A stretch of 64,000 nt of DNA from Streptomyces sp. TLI_146 (GTDB taxonomy: Bacteria; Actinomycetota; Actinomycetes; Streptomycetales; Streptomycetaceae): assembly GCF_002846415.1 (NCBI RefSeq), contig NZ_PJMX01000001.1, positions 5,394,001 through 5,458,000 of the forward strand. Direction: 5' to 3'. A program made the position numbers and the translations under genes. The stretch's first letter is position 1, and each line of letters begins with the position of its first letter. Below are positions 57,289-64,000 of the stretch, in pieces. The notes below the pieces were generated by a model, which saw nothing but the letters and a program-made list of their open reading frames with translations, did no database searches and was not told the DNA's origin.

Positions 57289-58533
57289 TCAGAGTCGGTG
57301 GGCGGCGCCCCCCGGTGTGACGCCCCGGGTGTCGAGCAGCAGCTGGGCCTTGACCGAGAGCCCCTGGAGGTCGTACGTGCGGTGGTGCTGGAGCAGCACG
57401 GTCAGGTCGGCGTGGGCGGCGGCCTCGTAGAGCGAGTCCGCGCGCGGTACGGGCTGGTCGCGCACGCGCCAGTCCGGGACGTGCGGGTCGTGGTAGCTCA
57501 CCGCCGCGCCGAGGTCGATGAGCCGCCCCGCGATCTCGGCGGCCGGGGAGCCCTCCAGATCGGCGAGGTCGGGCTTGTAGGTGACGCCGAGCAGCAGTAC
57601 GCGCGCGCCCCGGGCGGACTTGCCGTGCTCGTTCAGGAGCGTGGTGGAGCGCTGGATGACGTACTGCGGCATGTGCGCGTTGATCTCCCGGGCCAGCCCC
57701 ACCATCCGCAGGCCCGTGTACGGCAGCGGGGTCGGGTCCAGTGGGACGCCGTGGCCGCCGACGCCCGGCCCCGGGCGGAACGCCTGGAAGCCGAACGGCT
57801 TGGTCTCGGCGCACCGGATCACGTCCCACAGGTCCACGCCCATGTCGTGGCAGAGCACGGCCATCTCGTTGACCAGCGCGATGTTGACCGCGCGGTAGTT
57901 GGTCTCCAGGAGCTTGGCCATCTCGGCCTCGCGGGTGCCGCGGGCGCGGACCACCTTGTCGGTGATCCGGCCGTAGAACGCGGCGGCGGACTCGGTGCAG
58001 GCGGGGGTGAGACCGCCGATGACCTTGGGGGTGGTGGCGAAGCCGTGCGTGCGGTTGCCGGGGTCGATACGGCTGGCGGAGTAGGCGAGGTGGAAGTCGC
58101 GCCCGGCCCGCAGCCCCGAGCCCGCTTCGAGCAGCGGACGCAGGAAGTCCTCGGTGGTGCCGGGGTGGGCGGCGGACTCCAGGATCACGGTGGTGTGCGG
58201 GCGCAGCCGGGCCGCGAGCGTACGGGCCGCGTCGGCGACGGCGCTCAGGTCCAGGGTCCGGTCCGCGCCGAGCGGGGTGGGGGCGCAGATCACGGCGGTA
58301 CGGACCCGGCCGAGCTCGGCCGGGTCGGCGGCCGTCCTGAAGCCGCCCGAGAGCATCCGGCGCAGCTCGGCGGCGGTGAGGGAGCCGTCGACCGGGGGGC
58401 GCCCGGCGCGGAGTTCGGCCAGGACACGGGGGTCGGTGTCGTGGCCGACGGTCTCGATGCCCGCGGCGGCGGCGGCCTGGGCGAGGGGCAGGCCGAAGTG
58501 GCCGAGTCCGATGACGGCGAGGTCTGCGGGCAT
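57289..58533 (-). CDS. UDP-glucose/GDP-mannose dehydrogenase family protein lacking the catalytic Cys
   Basis: A 414-residue protein of the nucleotide-sugar dehydrogenase family. The Rossmann motif is AVIGLGHFGLPLAQAAAAAG (6-25), with HPGTTEDFLRPLLEAGSGL, SRIDPGN, KLLETNYRAVNIALVNEMAVLCHDMGVD and KPFGFQAFRPGPGVGG. The invariant catalytic Cys of GVGGHC is Gly here: G262 in GVGGHGVPLDPTPLP. The C-terminal UDP-binding domain has VLLLGVTYKPDLADLEGSPAAEI and YHDPHVPDW. Without the Cys, the two-step oxidation to a uronic acid should fail, so another activity is possible. Start ATG 58533 follows GGAAGG. ATG 58554 is an alternative. Confidence 0.88.
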   Translation of the reverse strand: MPADLAVIGLGHFGLPLAQAAAAAGIETVGHDTDPRVLAELRAGRPPVDGSLTAAELRRMLSGGFRTAADPAELGRVRTAVICAPTPLGADRTLDLSAVADAARTLAARLRPHTTVILESAAHPGTTEDFLRPLLEAGSGLRAGRDFHLAYSASRIDPGNRTHGFATTPKVIGGLTPACTESAAAFYGRITDKVVRARGTREAEMAKLLETNYRAVNIALVNEMAVLCHDMGVDLWDVIRCAETKPFGFQAFRPGPGVGGHGVPLDPTPLPYTGLRMVGLAREINAHMPQYVIQRSTTLLNEHGKSARGARVLLLGVTYKPDLADLEGSPAAEIAGRLIDLGAAVSYHDPHVPDWRVRDQPVPRADSLYEAAAHADLTVLLQHHRTYDLQGLSVKAQLLLDTRGVTPGGAAHRL

Positions 58534-58752
58534 GCGGGTGACCGTCCTTCCCATAACCGGAGGGGACATGGAGCGCAAGCCCTGTGGACAGAACGGGCGG
58601 ACGCAATGTCAGACTAAGAGTAAATATGACCGTTATGCCGTATTGCGGGCCCGGGGTTGTCCGAGTGTTGTCCACAGGCGGTGGCCGATGTCGGTGGTCG
58701 CGTCCAGAATCGAGTGTGTGAGCCAGACCACCCCGATCAACGGGAGGCACCC

Positions 58753-60459
58753 GTGAGGACAGCGACACTGGGACCGGTGCAGCGCGCCGAGGCGCTCGCC
58801 GCGATGGCCGAGCGCGAGCTCGACGTGCTGGTCGTCGGCGGCGGGGTGGTCGGCGCGGGCACCGCGCTGGACGCCGCGACCCGAGGGCTCTCGACCGGCA
58901 TCGTCGAGGCGCGGGACTGGGCCTCGGGCACGTCCAGCCGGTCGAGCAAGCTGATCCACGGCGGGCTGCGCTATCTGGAGATGCTGGACTTCGCGCTGGT
59001 CCGGGAGGCGCTGAAGGAGCGCGGGCTGCTCCTGGGGCGCCTCGCCCCGCACCTGGTGAAACCGGTCCCGTTCCTCTACCCGCTCCAGCACAAGGGCTGG
59101 GAGCGGTGGTACGCGGGCTCGGGCGTGGCGTTGTACGACGCGATGTCGGTCTCCTCCGGCCACGGCCGGGGCCTGCCGGTCCACCGCCACCTCTCGCGCC
59201 GCGGTGCCCTGCGGGTCGCACCCTGCCTCAAACGGGAAGCGCTGGTCGGCGCGTTGCAGTACTACGACGCGCAGATGGACGACGCCCGCTTCGTGGCCAC
59301 ACTGGTGCGGACGGCCGCGAGTTACGGGGCGCAGGCCGCCAATCGGGCCCGGGTGACCGGGTTCCTGCGCGAGGGCGAGCGGGTGGTCGGGGCGCGGGTG
59401 CGCGACGTCGAGGGCGGCGGGGAGTACGAGATCCGCGCCAAACAGATCGTCAACGCGACGGGGGTGTGGACGGACGACACCCAGGCGATGGTCGGCGAGC
59501 GCGGCCAGTTCCACGTCCGGGCCTCCAAGGGCATCCATCTGGTGGTGCCCAAGGACCGGATCCACTCCACGACCGGGCTCATCCTGCGCACCGAGAAGTC
59601 GGTGCTCTTCGTGATCCCCTGGGGGCGCCACTGGATCGTGGGCACGACCGACACGGACTGGGACCTGGACAAGGCCCACCCCGCCGCCTCCAGCGCGGAC
59701 ATCGACTACCTCCTCGAACACGTCAACTCGGTGCTCGCGGTGCCCCTGACCCGGGACGACGTCCAGGGGGTGTACGCGGGCCTGCGCCCGCTGCTCGCCG
59801 GGGAGTCGGACGCCACCAGCAAGCTCTCCCGCGAGCACACGGTGGCGCACCCGGTGCCGGGGCTCGTGGTCATCGCCGGCGGCAAGTACACGACGTATCG
59901 CGTGATGGCGAAGGACGCGGTGGACGAGGCGGTGCACGGCCTGGACCAGCGGGTCGCGGCCTGCGTCACCGAGGACGTGCCGCTGCTCGGCGCGGAGGGC
60001 TACCGGGCGCTGTGGAACGCGCGCGCGAGGATCGCCGCGCGCACCGGGATCCATGTGGTCCGCGTGGAGCACCTGTTGAACCGGTACGGCTCGATGACCG
60101 AGGACCTCATCGAGCTGATCGTGGCCGACCCGTCGCTGGGGGAGCCGCTCGGCGCGGCGGAGGACTATCTGCGGGCCGAGATCGTCTATGCCGCCTCGCA
60201 CGAGGGCGCCCGCCATCTGGACGACGTCCTGACCCGGCGCACCCGCATCTCCATCGAGACCTTCGACCGGGGCACCCTGTCGGCCCGGGAGTGCGCGGAG
60301 CTGATGGCGCCGGTCCTCGGCTGGGACGCGAAGCAGATCGAGAAGGAGGTGGAGCACTACGAGAAGCGGGTGGAGGCGGAGCGCGAGTCGCAGCGCCAGC
60401 CGGACGACCTGACGGCGGACGCGGCGCGGCTGGGGGCGCCGGACATCGTGCCGATCTAG
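58753..60459 (+). CDS. glpD: Glycerol-3-phosphate dehydrogenase (FAD-dependent, aerobic)
   Basis: A 568-residue FAD enzyme that oxidises sn-glycerol-3-phosphate to dihydroxyacetone phosphate and feeds electrons to the quinone pool at the membrane. The FAD-binding motif is DVLVVGGGVVGAGTALDAATRG, followed by GTSSRSSKLIHGGLRYLE, KGIHLVVPKDR, VIPWGRHWIVGTTDTDWD and IAGGKYTTYRVMAKDAVD. The C-terminal DUF/DAO-C domain ends at LGWDAKQIEKEVEHYEKRVEAE. GGGAGG lies 5 nt before GTG 58753. No glpF or glpK is next to it. Its stop codon shares CTAG with the convergent hydrolase gene. Confidence 0.93.
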   Translation: MRTATLGPVQRAEALAAMAERELDVLVVGGGVVGAGTALDAATRGLSTGIVEARDWASGTSSRSSKLIHGGLRYLEMLDFALVREALKERGLLLGRLAPHLVKPVPFLYPLQHKGWERWYAGSGVALYDAMSVSSGHGRGLPVHRHLSRRGALRVAPCLKREALVGALQYYDAQMDDARFVATLVRTAASYGAQAANRARVTGFLREGERVVGARVRDVEGGGEYEIRAKQIVNATGVWTDDTQAMVGERGQFHVRASKGIHLVVPKDRIHSTTGLILRTEKSVLFVIPWGRHWIVGTTDTDWDLDKAHPAASSADIDYLLEHVNSVLAVPLTRDDVQGVYAGLRPLLAGESDATSKLSREHTVAHPVPGLVVIAGGKYTTYRVMAKDAVDEAVHGLDQRVAACVTEDVPLLGAEGYRALWNARARIAARTGIHVVRVEHLLNRYGSMTEDLIELIVADPSLGEPLGAAEDYLRAEIVYAASHEGARHLDDVLTRRTRISIETFDRGTLSARECAELMAPVLGWDAKQIEKEVEHYEKRVEAERESQRQPDDLTADAARLGAPDIVPI

Positions 60460-61553
60460 GGAGAAACCGGGACGCCGGGCCTGTCCTGGGGCGGGGCCGG
60501 GCAGAACTCGGCGTCGAGCAGCGAGAGTTCGAGGGAGGGTCTCATGGAGATGTCCGTGTTGATACGGAAAACAGCGGTGTGGCGGCCGTCGGCGGTGGTC
60601 GCCGCGCGGACCAGGCTGCCGGATATATGCCCGTTGTGGCCCCAGACGGTGAGGCCGCAGGAGAGCCGCTGCGGGTAGAGGCCGAGGCCGTAGACGCCGT
60701 GGGTGGCGGCGGTGTCGAGCAGTTCGCGCTGCTGGGGCGCGGGCAGCAGGCCACCGCCGAGCAGGGCCGCGTAGAAGCGGCTCAGATCGGAGAGCGTCGA
60801 TATGAGTTCACCGGCGGCGCCCGCCGCGCGCGGGTCCAGGTCGGTGACGTCGCGGCCGTCGGGGGAGTACGCGCGGCTGTGCGGGGCGGGGAGCGTGGTG
60901 CGGGCACCCGGGAAGGAGGTGCCGGTGAGACGGAGGGGGGTGATGATGCGGCGTTCGGCCTCGGCGGCGTATGTACGGCCGGTGACCTGCTGAACGACCA
61001 TGCCGAGGACGACGTAGTTGGTGTTGGAGTAGGCGTAGGTGCCCAGCGGCCCGGGGGAGTGGGCGAGGGCGGTGCGGACGGCTTGTGAGGGGGTGAGTGG
61101 AACCGGGACGGTGCTGTCGGCCGTGTAGGGGAACAGACCGCTGGTGTGGGAGAGCAAGGAGCGCAGGGTGAGGTGGCGGCCGTCGTTTCCATGGCCGCGT
61201 ATCAGGCCCGGCAGATGCTGTTCCACCGTGTCGTCGAGGCGCAGCCTGCCCTCGGCGGCGAGCTGGAGCACCACCGTCGCGACGAAGGACTTGGTGACGC
61301 TGCCCGCCCGGAAGCGGTCGTCGCGGCCGAGCCCGGATCCGGCCGTACCGAAGCGGGTGCGGTGGCCGTCGTCCGTGAGCAGGGCGGCGGCCGGGGTACC
61401 CGTGTCGGTGACTAGCCGCGCCAGCGCTGTGGCCTGCGGGTCTTTCAGGCCGGTGCGGTCCGGGCGGGCCGGCTCGCCCGGCAGGACCGGTGTGCCCAGG
61501 CCGCAGAGCACCACGGCCAGGGGCATGGCGAGCAGCGCCCGGAGTGTCGGCAT
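60456..61553 (-). CDS. Secreted serine hydrolase, beta-lactamase / D,D-peptidase fold
   Basis: A 365-residue exported protein. The signal peptide is in MPTLRALLAMPLAVVLCGLGTPVLPG. The class C-like fold has S85-x-x-K88 (RAGSVTKSFVATVVLQL), LLSHTSGLFPY, the Y175-S-N motif (YAYSNTNYVVLGMVVQ) and the third-strand H-x-G in WGHNGHISGSL. It is typical of Streptomyces D-alanyl-D-alanine carboxypeptidase-like enzymes (R61 family) and esterases rather than true beta-lactamases. GGAAGGGGG precedes the ATG. It is convergent with glpD. Confidence 0.9.
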   Translation of the reverse strand: MPTLRALLAMPLAVVLCGLGTPVLPGEPARPDRTGLKDPQATALARLVTDTGTPAAALLTDDGHRTRFGTAGSGLGRDDRFRAGSVTKSFVATVVLQLAAEGRLRLDDTVEQHLPGLIRGHGNDGRHLTLRSLLSHTSGLFPYTADSTVPVPLTPSQAVRTALAHSPGPLGTYAYSNTNYVVLGMVVQQVTGRTYAAEAERRIITPLRLTGTSFPGARTTLPAPHSRAYSPDGRDVTDLDPRAAGAAGELISTLSDLSRFYAALLGGGLLPAPQQRELLDTAATHGVYGLGLYPQRLSCGLTVWGHNGHISGSLVRAATTADGRHTAVFRINTDISMRPSLELSLLDAEFCPAPPQDRPGVPVSP

Positions 61554-61800
61554 GGTGGTGGTCCCCCTTCCGGAGCCATCTTGGCGGACGGCGGACCCGG
61601 GACAATCATTGGTCCCGACGTGAGAGACAATGGACGCTCTGCCAGGGCGGGTGCCGCTCCCCCGGGGGCCAACCCCCGGACCCCCGGCAGGAGAAGCAGG
61701 TCGGAGCGGTGAACCGGGCCGCCTCACGAGGCAAGTTGCGGGAGCCGTCGGCCGGAACGCGGTCGGTGGGGGCGCGGATCAGGGATCGCAGAGGGGACGC

Positions 61801-63795
61801 ATGTCGGAGGCGGAGCAGTCGCGGGAGCCCCAGCGGGACGAGCGGAAGGAGTCCGGCGGGAAAGCCGAGGGACGACTCCTGGCCGATCGGTACCGGCTCG
61901 GGGATGTGCTCGGCCGTGGCGGCATGGGCACGGTCTGGCGTGCCGTCGACGAGACGCTGGGCCGTACCGTCGCCGTCAAGGAGCTGCGCTTTCCCAGCAG
62001 CATCGACGACGACGAGAAGCGCCGGCTGATCACGCGCACCCTGCGTGAGGCCAAGGCGATCGCCCGGATCCGCAACACCAGCGCGGTCACGGTCTACGAC
62101 GTCGTGGACGAGGACGACCGGCCGTGGATCGTCATGGAACTCGTCGAGGGCAAGTCGCTCGCCGAAGCGGTGCGCGAGGACGGGGTGCTGACGCCGCGCC
62201 GGGCCGCCGAGGTCGGGCTCGCCATCCTCGACGTGCTGCGCTCCGCCCACCGCGAGGGCATCCTGCACCGCGATGTGAAGCCGTCCAACGTGCTCATCGC
62301 CGAGGACGGCCGGGTCGTGCTCACCGACTTCGGCATCGCCCAGGTCGAGGGCGACCCCTCCATCACCTCGACGGGCATGCTCGTCGGCGCGCCCTCGTAC
62401 ATCTCGCCGGAGCGCGCCCGCGGCCACAAGCCCGGCCCGGCCGCCGACCTGTGGTCGCTCGGCGGCTTGCTCTACGCGTGCGTGGAGGGCGTCCCGCCGT
62501 ACGACAAGGGCTCCGCTATCGCGACGCTCACCGCGGTGATGACCGAGCCGGTGGACCCGCCGACCAACGCGGGACCGCTCCTGGAGAAGGTCATCTACGG
62601 CCTGCTCGCCAAGGACCCCGAGCAGCGGCTCGACAACGAGGCGGCGCGGGCGCTGCTCACCGAGGTGCTGCACGCCCCGGAGCAGGCCGTGCGGGCACCG
62701 GAGCCGGTGTCGTCCGAGGTGACCCGGGTCGTCGCGCTGCCCCCCGTGCCCGGCGAGCCCAAGGGCGACGCGGGTGCCAAGGCGAAGGAGGTGGCCGACG
62801 CGGCCGCCGACCGGATGCGCGGCGCGTTCAAGTCCGTGCGGAACGCGGCTGCGGCCGCGCAGACCACGGCCAAGGAGAAGGCGAAGGACAAGGCGGCGGG
62901 CAGAGCGGCCGCCAAGCCGGTCGCCGCGGCCGGGTCCGTGCCCGTCGCGCCCCCGGCACCGTCCGGGCCGCCCGCGCCGGTGCGGGCCCCGCTCACCGAT
63001 GTCGTCCCGCGCCGGACGCTGGTGATCATCGCGGTCGTCGCGGCGCTGGCCGTGCTCGGGACGGTGCTCGCGGTCGCGTTCAGCGGCGGCGACGACGACA
63101 AGGGCAAGGGTGGCAAGGGCGACAACAAGGCGTCCAGCGGCGTAACCGCGGGCGGCGACGGCAGCGGCAAGGGCAAGACCGGCGGCACCCAGGGCACGGG
63201 CACCGGCCAGCAGCAGGGCCAGGGGCAGACCCAGACCCAGGGCCAGAGCGGCGGCAAGACCCCCGCGTCCCCCCAGACCCCCGGGTCCGGGGCCACGTCC
63301 GGGTCCGCGTCCGGGGGCAACGGGGCGGGCGCCAACCTGCCCAGCGGGTACTCCATGCTCACCGACGCCGACTTCCACTTCTCCATGGCCATGCCCGCCG
63401 GGTTCCACCGTACCGGCATAGCCGGGGCCAACTCCGGCGGCATATACAGCGCCAACGGCGGCTTCCCGCGCATCCAGGTCGACTTCAACGCCAAGCCGAC
63501 CGACGACGCCCGGCGGGCCTGGCTGGAGCTGGCCGGCGCGGTCGCCGGGAGCAGCAGCAACTACCACCTGCTCGGCATACAGAAGGTCGACTACAAGGGG
63601 TACCCGACGGTCGCCGACTGGCAGTTCGAGCGCGACCAGGGCGGCGAGCGGGTACGGATACTCAACCGCGGCTTCAAGGTCGACGGTTCGCACGGCTACG
63701 CGATCATGGTCACCTGCAAGACGGCCGAGTGGGACACGGACGCGTGCGTGACGCTGCGCAAGACGGCGTTCGACACGTTCAGCCCCAAGGACTGA
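61801..63795 (+). CDS. PknB-like Ser/Thr protein kinase with extracellular domain
   Basis: A 664-residue receptor-type kinase. The kinase domain (about 30-290) has the ATP loop VLGRGGMGTVWRAVD, catalytic K60, HRDVKPSNV with D158 and TDFGIA with D176. A long Ala/Lys/Pro juxtamembrane segment leads to one membrane helix (TLVIIAVVAALAVLGTVLAVAF, about 404-425). Outside is a Gly/Lys/Gln-rich linker (GQQQGQGQTQTQGQ) and a ~140-residue folded domain (SGYSMLTDADFHFSMAMPAGFHRTG ... ACVTLRKTAFDTFSPKD) with two Cys. No PASTA repeats are seen, so the ligand is unknown. ATG 61801 gives the natural N-terminus. Upstream in-frame sequence is non-homologous. Confidence 0.9.
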   Translation: MSEAEQSREPQRDERKESGGKAEGRLLADRYRLGDVLGRGGMGTVWRAVDETLGRTVAVKELRFPSSIDDDEKRRLITRTLREAKAIARIRNTSAVTVYDVVDEDDRPWIVMELVEGKSLAEAVREDGVLTPRRAAEVGLAILDVLRSAHREGILHRDVKPSNVLIAEDGRVVLTDFGIAQVEGDPSITSTGMLVGAPSYISPERARGHKPGPAADLWSLGGLLYACVEGVPPYDKGSAIATLTAVMTEPVDPPTNAGPLLEKVIYGLLAKDPEQRLDNEAARALLTEVLHAPEQAVRAPEPVSSEVTRVVALPPVPGEPKGDAGAKAKEVADAAADRMRGAFKSVRNAAAAAQTTAKEKAKDKAAGRAAAKPVAAAGSVPVAPPAPSGPPAPVRAPLTDVVPRRTLVIIAVVAALAVLGTVLAVAFSGGDDDKGKGGKGDNKASSGVTAGGDGSGKGKTGGTQGTGTGQQQGQGQTQTQGQSGGKTPASPQTPGSGATSGSASGGNGAGANLPSGYSMLTDADFHFSMAMPAGFHRTGIAGANSGGIYSANGGFPRIQVDFNAKPTDDARRAWLELAGAVAGSSSNYHLLGIQKVDYKGYPTVADWQFERDQGGERVRILNRGFKVDGSHGYAIMVTCKTAEWDTDACVTLRKTAFDTFSPKD

Positions 63796-63901
63796 GCAGG
63801 CCACGTATCGTGAGAGCTCGCGGACCGTACGCAGCCATAATGGGCCGGTAATCGACCGGAATTGACGGTTTCGCGGGAACAGCGCGCTGTGGGGAGGCGT
63901 C

Positions 63902-64000
63902 GTGGACGACTACGCGGGTCGGGTGCTCGCCGACCGCTATCGGCTGCCGCTGCCTTCCTCCGACGAGTACGAGCCCGTCGAGACCCGGGCCTTCGACACC
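63902..64000 (+). CDS. Second Ser/Thr kinase-like protein, 5' end only
   Basis: It starts at GTG 63902 with GGGGAGG about 5 nt upstream and reads VDDYAGRVLADRYRLPLPSSDEYEPVETRAFDT to the window end (33 codons). LADRYRLP is the beginning of the N-lobe of bacterial Ser/Thr kinases, as in LLADRYRLGDVLG of the gene before it. The segment after it lacks the usual glycine loop so far, which suggests a divergent or pseudokinase member. The gene runs off the window. Confidence 0.65.
   Translation, partial: MDDYAGRVLADRYRLPLPSSDEYEPVETRAFDT

Overview
The window is a core-chromosome segment of a Streptomyces species. The evidence is the high G+C with strong third-position GC bias, frequent GTG starts, actinobacterial versions of the ribosomal proteins, and an adjacent whiD-bldM-shbA developmental block. 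Gene order follows what I remember of the S. coelicolor chromosome between rpsE and the glpD/kinase region. That comparison is from memory and was not searched.

Layout. (1) 1-8.6 kb: the end of the S10/spc and alpha-type ribosomal superoperon, rpsE(partial)-rpmD-rplO-secY-adk-map-infA-rpmJ-rpsM-rpsK-rpoA-rplQ-truA. rpsD is missing between rpsK and rpoA. (2) 8.7-17.7 kb: a secreted/membrane protein, an ABC-F ATPase, rplM-rpsI, glmM, coaA (reverse), glmS and acpS. (3) 18-27.2 kb: cell wall and translation-fidelity genes, namely nnrD, an L,D-transpeptidase, alr, an alpha/beta hydrolase, tsaE, an orphan 59-aa protein, a YkuD-like protein lacking its Cys, and the tightly overlapping tsaB-rimI-tsaD plus an 88-aa ORF. 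(4) 27.3-36.3 kb: a more accessory stretch between two paralogous polysaccharide-deacetylase lipoproteins. It holds an ECF42 sigma/DGPF pair, a VOC protein, an imine-reductase-like gene, small membrane proteins, a frameshifted WXG100-like gene group and a frameshifted methyltransferase. (5) 36.5-40.4 kb: a SEDS (FtsW/RodA) protein and groES-groEL1 under two CIRCE operators. (6) 40.4-49.7 kb: a sugar-use locus with a 2-hydroxyacid dehydrogenase, an ABC sugar importer, a DeoR/LacI hybrid regulator and a divergent DUF2264 protein, sharing TTCGAT/ATCGAA operator half-sites. (7) 49.7-58.5 kb: MOSC, LysR, whiD, bldM, shbA, guaB and a GuaB-related protein, then an unusual nucleotide-sugar dehydrogenase. 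(8) 58.7-64 kb: glpD, a serine beta-lactamase-fold hydrolase and two PknB-like kinases, the second cut by the window end.

Most genes look intact and vertically inherited. The oddest signals are these: a GC-rich palindromic repeat family (core GCGCAGTTCCCCGCGCCCCT) at six intergenic loci; a cluster of single-base frameshifts at 32.7-34.6 kb around a WXG100-like gene; two enzymes that have lost their catalytic Cys (a YkuD-fold protein and a UDP-sugar-dehydrogenase homologue); and the DUF2264/ABC/regulator locus with its own operator. No tRNA, rRNA, CRISPR array, insertion sequence or attachment site was recognised.
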